Origin: Pirellulales bacterium
Lineage (GTDB): Bacteria; Planctomycetota; Planctomycetia; Pirellulales; Thermoguttaceae
Assembly: GCA_016936015.1 (NCBI GenBank)
Contig: JAFGPV010000180.1
Span: 1 to 43,637, forward strand
Direction of reading: 5' to 3'
DNA: 43,637 nucleotides
Every line of letters starts with the position of its first letter. Positions within the stretch are counted from its first letter, which is position 1. The position numbers and the translations under genes are program-made. Below are positions 16,646 through 24,100 of the stretch, in pieces. The notes beneath the pieces are model-generated. The model was not told the DNA's origin and did no database searches. It saw only the letters and a list, made by a program, of their open reading frames with translations.

Positions 16646-16656
16646 TCCGGGAATAA
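16498..16656 (+). pseudogene. Displaced copy of a gene tail (gene-tail repeat, copy 2)
   Basis: In the frame starting at 16498, different from that of the TPR gene, 52 codons run to TAA at 16654: EPAFRPK, then HVFFVLQGHKGHESDHFF, then a tail ending LIRE. This matches the last part of the deacetylase-like protein (EPAFRPE, HVFFIHQGHQDRKADHFF). DNA homology runs 16492-16651. In the spacer between the conserved parts 27 of 45 bases agree, and the spacer length is the same. The TPR gene reads through it in another frame. No start codon or ribosome site belongs to it. Confidence 0.6.
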
Positions 16657-17127
16657 TCCACGTTGCGCCGCGGCAGAAAGTTGATTGCAGTGGATGCATC
16701 TCTCAGCCTCCTATGCACCCCCCGTTGTAACCCAATGGGTCGGGCTTCAAATAGGGATTTCATTTTTTTCCAGTAAAATGCTTGACTTTTCCTGATTTGT
16801 TGGTAAAAGGGAGAATAGAATCTTGAGCAATTGAGAAACATTCTCCTTGATAGTTACCGCTTTGCGGCAGCTTTTGTTTCCTAAGATACCGGAACCATAG
16901 GAAACACAGGATTCATCAATAATTTGGTTGACGAATCAAGCCATCTGTCGATTACAATCCTTTATATTTCAAATACTTGCGCATATTGACCTTTTCGTCC
17001 GAAGCCCTTTCTCTCGATAGGATTGTTTCCTGCTCCCATCGATGGGGGGGAGTGAAAGCCAGAAAACCGCGAAAAGTCTGCCCTGCCGGCGTATCCCAAA
17101 AAAACAAAAAAAATTCCCGGGGGGTAC

Positions 17128-17156
17128 TTGTAAATCCCCTCAATCCTTGATATGCT
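17128..17156 (+). promoter_or_regulatory. Putative sigma70-type promoter for the dockerin/PEP-CTERM gene
   Basis: TTGTAA (17128-17133) and TATGCT (17151-17156) are separated by 17 bases and each matches the consensus at 4 of 6 positions. Transcription would start near 17163, giving a leader of about 195 bases that begins with an inverted repeat. Confidence 0.45.
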
Positions 17157-17164
17157 AGGAGAAG

Positions 17165-17210
17165 TTTACGAGAGATTGGCTATCTAGCCTCCGGGAAGTC
17201 TCCCGTAAAT
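17165..17210 (+). promoter_or_regulatory. Nested inverted repeat at the start of the mRNA leader
   Basis: The outer arms TTTACGAGAGA (17165-17175) and TCTCCCGTAAA (17200-17210) pair with one mismatch. Inside are GGCTA/TAGCC (17178-17189) and CGGGA/TCCCG (17192-17205, alternative to the outer stem). Mutually exclusive stems suggest RNA-level control, but no known riboswitch consensus was recognised. Confidence 0.4.
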
Positions 17211-17358
17211 ACCTCCTTAGTTGTTTTGATGTGCTAACCGTGTAACTTATTAGTTCGCGAAAGGAGGAAAAGCATCACGAAGCAACATTGATTGTCTTAA
17301 GTTTTTAGTCTTCTTCAACCAATCTCGTTCTGATCCACCTTGTAGGGAGGACACATTT

Positions 17359-18111
17359 ATGGGTTTGAAAAAATTGTGCTTTTTTATAGTTTTGATGCTT
17401 TTGCCGACGGCAATGGCATTCGGGGCAGGGGTTACTACTGAATGGTTTGAGTTGGATACTCTCAATATCGCGGCGGATAGCTATTTGGACATGGACGCCG
17501 GTACAGGCCCTTACTATTGGTTGCCCGCCGGCATTGTCTACAATGATCCTTACAGCAAGTTCGTCGATGCTACCTGGAACGGTGGCGGATACGACTATAC
17601 CGGTTATCTTTCTACCGGTTGGTACGGCATCGTGAACTATTGGGACGGCTTTGGAATTCGGAGCACCAAGTGCTTGAATAATTCTGGGACGGCCATTGGA
17701 ATCATTACCGGCCAAGAGTGGTATAATTCAGCGCCGTATAATGATTTTCATGGTTTGGTGCCGGATAGCACGGAAATTCTTTTCCAATACACCGTACTTG
17801 GTGATGCCAATTGCGATGGTGTAGTCAACGGTGACGATTTGAGTAATCTGCTCACTGTATACAATGCATCCGCTTATGATCCTGATGGCACCATTGGTCT
17901 TGGTGATTACTTCTATGGAGATAACACCTACGATGGCGTCGTTAATGGCGATGATTTGAGTAATCTGTTAACCTACTATAATCCCCTTGCAGTTCCGCCC
18001 CCGGGCCCTGGTGCCGCCGGTGCTGCAGCTCCCGTTCCTGAGCCTTCCACTCTGGTATTGCTGGGAATGGGTCTTGTGGCTTTTTTCGCCTTCGTAAGAA
18101 AAAGGTCTTGA
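17359..18111 (+). CDS. Dockerin-repeat, PEP-CTERM sorted secreted protein
   Basis: The protein has 250 residues, with a signal peptide at residues 1-23 (LCFFIVLMLLPTAMAFGAG). The aromatic- and Gly-rich region at 24-145 is unrecognised. Two dockerin type I calcium loops follow: GDANCDGVVNGDDLSNLL from residue 149 and GDNTYDGVVNGDDLSNLL from 188. After a Pro/Gly/Ala linker comes a C-terminal sorting signal of VPEP (Pro227-Glu-Pro), hydrophobic helix and FVRKRS. PEP-CTERM signals are cut by exosortase, so the protein should be exported and anchored or released at the surface. A GGGAGG ribosome site lies 8 bases upstream. No exosortase or cohesin gene is in the window. GC content and codon use are lower than in neighbours. 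Confidence 0.9.
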   Translation: MGLKKLCFFIVLMLLPTAMAFGAGVTTEWFELDTLNIAADSYLDMDAGTGPYYWLPAGIVYNDPYSKFVDATWNGGGYDYTGYLSTGWYGIVNYWDGFGIRSTKCLNNSGTAIGIITGQEWYNSAPYNDFHGLVPDSTEILFQYTVLGDANCDGVVNGDDLSNLLTVYNASAYDPDGTIGLGDYFYGDNTYDGVVNGDDLSNLLTYYNPLAVPPPGPGAAGAAAPVPEPSTLVLLGMGLVAFFAFVRKRS

Positions 18112-18171
18112 ACGGTTCAAGCTGACTTTTCTTTTGAGAATTTCATTTTTTTTCACCTAAGGAGATAGCGA

Positions 18172-18936
18172 ATGAAAAAATTGATTCTTCCATTGTTGTT
18201 GATTGGTGTGATGGCGGCGTTCGCCTATGCCGAACCCGTCATGTATCTGAGCGTAAAGATCGCTGGCGATGGACAAGCTAAAACAATTGCAGTCGGCAAT
18301 TTGGAGCCGATTCATTTGGAGCTTTGGGCGGTTCTCACCGATGCCAATGGACCTGACGGGGATTCGCAAAATGATAGCGTAATTCAAACCGTTCAGCGTC
18401 TAATGAGCGATGAAAGCGATTTCAACTTGTTCAAAGGTGATATTAGCGCTACCGTTAGGGCAGGAACTCCCGCTTGGGCGTTAGGATCTGATGGTGTTGC
18501 CAGAGACTATGACGTACACGGTGATATGGAGTGGGGTGGTGCTTATCCAACTACGTCAGTAACTGGTTATTTGGCAAACCAAGATTCCGTTGCTCATTTG
18601 CCTACGACCACGATGGCTGTGCCAGAACTTGGTACAACTTTGTACCCGGCGGTTCAATTAGCGACTTTTGATTGGACTCCTACATTAAACGCCGGACCTG
18701 GTGGTGAAACAGTCGATTTGTATGCGGTTCCTTATGTGAACTCCAAATCGGGAGATGGCGTGTTCCGGTTCACGGTTGATGGAGAAGAAGTTACCCAACT
18801 TACCGGACTTGATTCTGATTACATCCAAACCGGTGCCCATGTAATCATTTCTCAGGAGGAAGTACCCGAACCGGCCGTTTTTGTACTGCTCGGTATGGGT
18901 GGATTGGCCTTGCTGGCCATTCGCCGCCGTAAATAA
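18172..18936 (+). CDS. PEP-CTERM sorted secreted protein
   Basis: The 254-residue product has a signal peptide (LILPLLLIGVMAAFAYA, cleavage near residue 21), a body with Thr/Asp/Gly-rich beta-type sequence and no recognised catalytic motif, and a C-terminal VPEP signal (Pro232-Glu-Pro) followed by a hydrophobic helix and IRRRK. AAGGAG lies 6 bases before the ATG. It starts 60 bases after the dockerin gene on the same strand and ends at a strong terminator, so the two form an operon of exosortase substrates. The codons for its last dozen residues and everything through the terminator are duplicated downstream at 19768-19916. Confidence 0.85.
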   Translation: MKKLILPLLLIGVMAAFAYAEPVMYLSVKIAGDGQAKTIAVGNLEPIHLELWAVLTDANGPDGDSQNDSVIQTVQRLMSDESDFNLFKGDISATVRAGTPAWALGSDGVARDYDVHGDMEWGGAYPTTSVTGYLANQDSVAHLPTTTMAVPELGTTLYPAVQLATFDWTPTLNAGPGGETVDLYAVPYVNSKSGDGVFRFTVDGEEVTQLTGLDSDYIQTGAHVIISQEEVPEPAVFVLLGMGGLALLAIRRRK

Positions 18937-19041
18937 GACCCCTACAAGATTTTCACATAAATCTTGCCAACGGGCCGCCCTCAAAAGCGGCCCGTTGCCT
19001 TTTCTTGCCAAAAGTAGGACAGGTTGCCAACCTGTCCCACC
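18895..19041 (+). repeat. PEP-CTERM tail/terminator direct repeat, copy 1
   Basis: It starts within the anchor helix codons (MGGLALLAIRRRK) of the PEP-CTERM gene, runs through the stop, an AAGATTT/AAATCTT inverted pair and the terminator, and ends with a GGACAGGTT/AACCTGTCC hairpin (19017-19037). The second copy is at 19768-19916. Confidence 0.85.
18968..19006 (+). terminator. Rho-independent terminator of the PEP-CTERM operon
   Basis: A perfect 11-bp stem, CAACGGGCCGC with GCGGCCCGTTG, an 8-nt loop (CCTCAAAA), then CCTTTTCTT. Confidence 0.9.
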
Positions 19042-19076
19042 GTCGCCGGCGCCCTCCGTGTGTCGTCCGCGTTGCC

Positions 19077-19106
19077 TTTACGGAATGTGCGCTCTTGTGG
19101 TATAGT
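19077..19106 (+). promoter_or_regulatory. Putative promoter of the toxin-antitoxin pair
   Basis: TTTACG (19077-19082), an 18-base spacer, and an extended -10 TGGTATAGT (TATAGT at 19101-19106). It lies 41 bases before the antitoxin ATG. Confidence 0.5.
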
Positions 19107-19146
19107 TAGAATAGATGCAGAATTGGCGTTCTCGAAGAATGATTCC

Positions 19147-19392
19147 ATGAAACACCTCGAGATAACTCAACAACCCGATATCGTTCGCAATTTCGTTTTG
19201 TCGCTTTCTGCAACGTCGGAAGACTTGATACTCGAAAACCAGGGAGTCCCTTTCGCCCGAATAACACCGATCGATCCGTCGGAAACCGATCAAAACCTAT
19301 TGGAGCAGTCAATTTTAAATCGGAGGGAAGAGTCGCGGCAAAACAATGCGGACTGGGAACATTTAGACCTGGAATGCTGGGAAAAACTGTAG
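19147..19392 (+). CDS. Antitoxin-like protein (Phd/YefM-like) paired with MazF
   Basis: The protein has 81 residues. Its N-terminal half (HLEITQQPDIVRNFVLSL, then DLILENQGVPFARITPI) resembles the Phd/YefM type, where a hydrophobic strand ends in a xPVAxLxPI-like segment. The C-terminal half is acidic and polar (ETDQNLLEQSILNRREE, NADWEHLDLE), as expected for a disordered toxin-neutralising tail. The stop codon directly abuts the ATG of the MazF gene, the usual order for such modules. It probably binds DNA at its own promoter to autoregulate, though no clear operator palindrome is seen. Identity as an antitoxin rests mainly on position and size. Confidence 0.65.
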   Translation: MKHLEITQQPDIVRNFVLSLSATSEDLILENQGVPFARITPIDPSETDQNLLEQSILNRREESRQNNADWEHLDLECWEKL

Positions 19393-19746
19393 ATGGCGGC
19401 TGAATTTGACATCCCGCGGCGAGGCGAAGTCTGGCTCGTATCGCTGGACCCTACGATCGGCCACGAGATCCAGAAAACCCGCCCGGCCGTCGTGATTTCA
19501 GATGATACCTACAATCGGCTGAACTGGGTGGTGACCGTCATTCCTGTTACCTCTCGGGATCATGCTGAAATAGATCAAACCCTGCTGGAACCGCCGGAAG
19601 GAGGCTTGTCGAACCGCAGCGTAACCCTTCCCGACCAAATCCGCGCCATCGACCGACGCCGACTGGTAAAATGTTTGGGTTCTTTGAAACCGGAAACGTT
19701 GCAACATATCGAAAAAACCTTGAAAATAGCACTCGGCTTGAGATGA
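19393..19746 (+). CDS. MazF/PemK-family endoribonuclease toxin
   Basis: The protein has 117 residues. The N-terminus RRGEVWLVSLDPTIGHEIQK is the MazF opening, in which the GEVW strand and the loop before KTRPAVVIS are conserved, then VTVIPVTSRD, the SNRSVTLPDQIRAIDRRRL segment and a closing helix. The Arg and Thr/Ser positions used for RNA cleavage in MazF (in KTRPAVV and PVTS) are present, so the toxin looks intact. It would cut mRNA when freed from its partner. It begins at the base after the antitoxin stop. A copied terminator 96 bases downstream would end the transcript. Confidence 0.9.
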   Translation: MAAEFDIPRRGEVWLVSLDPTIGHEIQKTRPAVVISDDTYNRLNWVVTVIPVTSRDHAEIDQTLLEPPEGGLSNRSVTLPDQIRAIDRRRLVKCLGSLKPETLQHIEKTLKIALGLR

Positions 19747-19767
19747 TGCTGAAAGAAAGGCATCAGC

Positions 19768-19916
19768 ATGGGCGGATTGGCCTTGCCGGCCACTGGCCGC
19801 CGTAAATAAGAATTCCCTACAAGATTTACGATAAATCTTGCCAACGGGCCGCCCTCAAAAGCGGCCCGTTGCCTTTTCTTGCGCTTTTGTAGGGCAGGTT
19901 TCCAACCTGTCCCACC
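19768..19916 (+). repeat. PEP-CTERM tail/terminator direct repeat, copy 2
   Basis: It begins 21 bases after the MazF stop. It still encodes MGGLALPATGRRK and a stop with no upstream gene body, then repeats the terminator and a hairpin (GGGCAGGTT/AACCTGTCC). It is homologous to 18895-19041 with scattered changes, so the toxin-antitoxin module lies exactly between two direct copies. Confidence 0.85.
19842..19879 (+). terminator. Copied Rho-independent terminator after mazF
   Basis: The same 11-bp stem and CCTCAAAA loop as at 18968, followed by CCTTTTCTT; the stem is unchanged. Confidence 0.88.
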
Positions 19917-20288
19917 ATGACGGCCAACCGTAGGACAGGGTAGTCCCACTTTAACTACCAACTCAAAGTGTAAAGATTTTGAACCGCAGATGAACACAAA
20001 TACACACAGATTAAGGAATTGCGACAGTTTTATTTTGGCGTTCTCCCTCGATGAAAAAAACTTTATCTGTGTTAATCTGCGTTTATCTGTGGTTCACTAC
20101 GTGTCCATTTACAGTTTGAGTACCAACCTGTCCCAACGTAGCCGGCATCCTCCCTCCCCCGCCAAAAGGCCATTCTAAACCGGGGATCAGCCCCCGAACT
20201 CTTCTCCAAAAAAATCCCCTTGAAATTGGGCCAGCCGATCGTGTAGGGTGATATGCTGTACATAAGAATACTATAAGGAGATCTCGCC
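19917..20288. other. Intergenic region with a two-arm inverted element
   Basis: 19981-20095 is an inverted element: the left arm GAACCGCAGATGAACACAAA... and the right arm ...CTGCGTTTATCTGTGGTTC, made of tandem 10- to 11-base units (CAGATNAACA). Sequences resembling the two halves of the GGACAGG/CCTGTCC hairpin lie on either side (near 19931 and 20126), as if the element had inserted into such a hairpin. The rest holds no gene. AAGGAG at 20275-20280 serves the next gene. Confidence 0.6.
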
Positions 20289-20768
20289 ATGTCCGCCGTA
20301 GCCCATGCCCCCCGCCGCTGCCCCCTCAAGGCCGTTCGTGCCCTCCGGACCGTCCTTTCCCGTCAGGGAGCCATTGTCGCCTCGTGGCAGACCTACCGCG
20401 GCCGCCGGCTCGGTCCCTACTACCGGCTGGCCTATCGCGCCGAGGGCCGGCAACGCTCGATTTACCTGGGAAAGTCGAAGAGCCTCCTTCGCCAAGTCCG
20501 CCGGTTGCTGCGAAAAATCCAAGAATCGGTCCAAACCAGGCGAAGCCTCCGCCGAACCCATAAAGCGTTCCAAGCGATAAGAAAAGAACAGCACGCTCGC
20601 TCCCGGATCGCCCTCAGCAAAATCGGCCTAGAACTCCACGGCTACGCCCTCCGCGGCTGGCGCCGCTACCTCGCCGTGCATGCTAATCTCATCCCCCGCG
20701 AGAGTGCCGGTATCCTTCGCAAGCTGAGCGTACGCCTCAGCCGCCGTTTCCTTAGCTCCCCTAATTAA
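20289..20768 (+). CDS. Small basic protein, DUF6788-like N-terminal half
   Basis: The 159-residue product is very rich in Arg and Lys (roughly a quarter of residues). The segment GAIVASWQTYRGRRLGPYYRLAYRAEG... IYLG resembles the short DUF6788 module (GPYYxLxYxxxGKxxxxY), although the Cys pairs usual in that family are absent. The C-terminal half is helical and basic. Nucleic-acid binding is plausible from charge alone. The start has AAGGAG 8 bases upstream, so it looks like a functional gene. It stands alone between two repeat-rich gaps, and similar proteins I recall occur near mobile DNA. Function unknown. Confidence 0.6.
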   Translation: MSAVAHAPRRCPLKAVRALRTVLSRQGAIVASWQTYRGRRLGPYYRLAYRAEGRQRSIYLGKSKSLLRQVRRLLRKIQESVQTRRSLRRTHKAFQAIRKEQHARSRIALSKIGLELHGYALRGWRRYLAVHANLIPRESAGILRKLSVRLSRRFLSSPN

Positions 20769-21143
20769 TCGCCTCACCCCCCGAATAACGGTTCCGAATC
20801 CTCAAAATTGCCCACTGAACACCTCGGTTGACGAAAAGCAGAGTTAAAGCATCTGCAAGACCCGATGTTGATGCCCGTGTGAATCTGAGTGGCCGCCCAA
20901 TAATATCTCCCTTCTCCCCGGCCAACCTTCAGTCGGTGCTCGGAGAGGGGCAGGAGGTCAGGGCGGTTGCAGCCGATAAAACATTAAGTTGTTTTTGGAC
21001 GACCGCTTCGTTTTGCTCAGGATGAATTCCCTGTGCCTTTGATCACTCGCCAATCGTGCAGTAGAATTATCTGTTGAGAAGACCATGCGGAAAAGGGCCG
21101 ATCTTCGTGCTCTTCGTGGAGACAATAGAATAACGATGAAGCT
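20769..21143. other. Intergenic region, 375 bp
   Basis: No supported gene. Near the right end (21102-21117) are two CTTCGTG units (CTTCGTGCTCTTCGTGG), a half-arm of the repeat class seen at 13700. No clear promoter or terminator was found. Confidence 0.4.
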
Positions 21144-24100
21144 ATGAAATCATCATCATATTTGATACCTTGCACAGCCCTGCTTTTGACCGGTTCCGGG
21201 GCCTGTGCCTTGATCTATCAGGTAGCCTGGTTCCGGGAGTTCCAACTGGTTTTCGGAAGTACGACGGCGGCCACGGCCGCCGTCGTAGCCATTTTCATGG
21301 GAGGCTTGGGACTGGGCAATGCGGTGCTCGGTAAACGGGCCGACCGCCAGCGGAATCCTTTGGGATTCTACGCCCGGCTCGAACTGTCCATCGCCGTAAT
21401 CGCGGCCCTGACGCCCCTGTTGATCGGCGCCTCCCGCTGGGCGTATATCGGCCTGGGGGGGCAGATGACAATGGGGGCCGTCGGCGCAACCGCGATCCGC
21501 CTGGCGCTAGCGTCCCTCGTGATCCTCCTGCCGACGTTTCTGATGGGCGGCACACTGCCCGCGGCTGTCGCCGCGGTCACGACCGGGCAGGACCTCAAAC
21601 GCCGGGCCGCCGGCCTGCTCTACGGATGCAACACCCTCGGGGCGGTTGTCGGCACGATGGTCAGCACGTTTCTCCTGCTAGCGTGGATCGGCGTTCGAGC
21701 GACCCTTTGGTCGGCCTGTGTTTTAAACCTCGCCGTAGCCGCCCTGGCGTTTCTCCTATCACGATCGTCGTCTGTTACCCAAACCGATCTCAAGGAAGAG
21801 GACTCCACAGATTCTACGGTTATAAATTCCGTAACTGAAGCACCGGGACCATCCCCCTCATCCTTCATCCCTCATCCCTCATCCCTCACAATTTATGCCG
21901 CCGCGGCGATCGTCGGCTTTGGATTCATGTTGATGGAGCTGGTGTGGTATCGGATGCTCGCTCCCATCCTCGGCGGCACCACCTATACCTTCGGTTTGAT
22001 TCTCGCGATGGCGCTTTTGGGCATCGGGATCGGGGGGATTCTCTATCCGTTGCTCTTTCACCGCCGATTTTCCCCGAGTCTGTCGGCCCTTTCGCTGACC
22101 TGCGGATTGGAGGCGGTTTTGATTGCCGTTCCTTTTGCCCTGGGTGACAAACTGGCCTATGGTGCACTGACTCTTCACATAAATAATACGTTTGGTTTTA
22201 CCGGAGAGGTATTTGGCTGGGCCAAAATTGCGGCCATTGTCGTGCTCCCCGCCGCCATCGTCAGCGGCGTGCAGTTCCCTTTGCTCCTGGCCCTGTTGGG
22301 CCGGGCGAAGCGCGACGTCGGCAGGCAATTGGGCTACACGTACGTCGCCAACACCGGCGGCAGCATTGCGGGCTCATTGGCCGGCGGATTCGGCTTGCTC
22401 CCGTTGCTGTCCGCCCCCGGGGCCTGGCGGCTGGTGGTGGTCCTGCTGGCGGCTTTGAGTCTGGTGCTGGCGCTCGTGTCGTTGATCGTTCATTTCAGGA
22501 CCAGGCCGGCCAAGAATTCGGCTCCAGCAACCACTCCCTCCATCCCCGCCGCCTCCGGAGGGACGAGGAGCAACTGGCTTTACTCCCTGGCGTGCTCCCT
22601 GGGCGTCAGTCTCCTGGCCGTGGCGCTGATGAATTCCACGGGCCCGACGGCGTTCTGGCGGCACGGCAGCATCGGCGCCGGCCGACAAAAGATGTTGCCC
22701 GATCTCTCGCCTAATGGCATCCAAAAATGGAAGAACGACATCAAACGGTCCGTCGTCTGGCAAGCCGACGGCGTCGAGGCAGGCGTGGCGATCACCGTGG
22801 ATTCCAGCATGTCGTTTTACGTCAACGGCAGAACCGACGGCAACGCCCTTGGAGACGCCTCCACGCAAATTGCCTCGGGAGTGCTTGCCGCACTGCTACA
22901 CCCCAATCCGGAAACGTGCCTTGTTGTCGGTCTGGGTACCGGAGAGACCGCCGGTTGGCTGGGAGTAATCCCCGCCGTAAAGGAAGTCGACGTCGTCGAA
23001 ATTGAGCCGGCCATCAGGGAAATGGCCCGACGCTGCACGTCGATCAACGGCGATGTATTGAACAATCCCCAGGTTCGGCAGATCTACAACGACGCCCGCG
23101 AAGTGCTTTTATCTGTCAATAAGAAATACGATGTTATTGCCTCGGAACCGTCGAATCCTTATCGTGCCGGAATTGCTAATCTTTTCACACAGGAGTTTTA
23201 TCGCTCCGTCGATGCCCGGCTGAAACCGGGAGGTTTGTTCGTCCAATGGCTCCAGGGTTACGAGATTGATGAAACTGCCGTGTCCACGGTTCTGGCGACG
23301 CTGAAGTCGGTTTTTAAAAACGTGGAAGTCTGGCAAACGAACGCCAGCGATATGCTGATGCTTTGCTCTCAGGATCCGATTGTCTACGATCTGGCGAACC
23401 TTCGCGAACGTTTGGGCCAAGAGCCGTACCGATCGGCTTTCGCGGCGGCCTGGCGGGTTAATCAAGTGGAAGGACTGTTCGCTCGATATGTGGGAGGAAA
23501 CGCAATGGTGGAGTCGCTCGCCGGGGAGTATAGCCACCACCTGAACACTGACGACCTCAATTACCTCGAATACGGATTTGCACGAACCTTTGGAAATAAA
23601 ACGGGCTTTGATATTCATCAACTCTACGAAATCGCCCGGAAGCTCTCGGCAAATCAGCCCCACGTCAGCAATGGGCGGATCGATTGGGACGAAGTCGAAG
23701 AGGAGCGAATGGCTATGTATGCCCTGATGGTCCACACCGTACCCATACCTCCCGAGGCGTCGGTTAACCAGAAGCTACGGGGCCAGGCATTGCAGAAATA
23801 CTTGAAAAAGGATTATCAGGAAATGGTCGATTTCTGGGAGTCGCAGTCTCGGCAGGCGACCTATCCCACGGAAACGGCGCTCCTGGCCCTCGCCTATGCG
23901 GAACTCGGTAACGACAAAGCCTTGGAGCTTATCGGCCGTCTCCGGTCGTTCAACCCCTGCGAGGCGGAGTTGATCCGCGGCATTCTGTTGTTTCGTCAGG
24001 GTCGCGAGCAGGAAGCGTCGGAGACGCTTTCTAAAGCCTTTGTGGCAATGCGCAAAAATCCCTGGCCTTTGCGCGACGTTGCGGAGCATGCGTTGAAAAC

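Larger units (their letters stand above)
16657..17358. other. Long AT-rich intergenic region, 702 bp
   Basis: No protein gene is supported here. It marks the shift from GC-rich genes to the lower-GC PEP-CTERM pair. It contains poly-A tracts (17100-17112), a possible weak promoter TTGACG...TACAAT with a 19-base spacer near 16930-16960, the better promoter at 17128-17156, a nested inverted repeat after it, and a Shine-Dalgarno-like AAAGGAGG at 17259-17266 not followed by ATG, GTG or TTG at normal spacing. Confidence 0.5.

Noticed and set aside
17165-17210. A known riboswitch (c-di-GMP, cobalamin or SAM) in the PEP-CTERM leader
   Set aside because: None of the conserved core sequences of these classes is present; only generic stems are seen.
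18895-19916. A composite transposon carrying mazF
   Set aside because: The flanking repeats contain a gene tail and terminator, not insertion-sequence ends or a transposase.
20828-21025. A 65-codon plus-strand frame in the gap before the spermidine-synthase-like gene
   Set aside because: No ribosome site, no similarity recognised, atypical composition.
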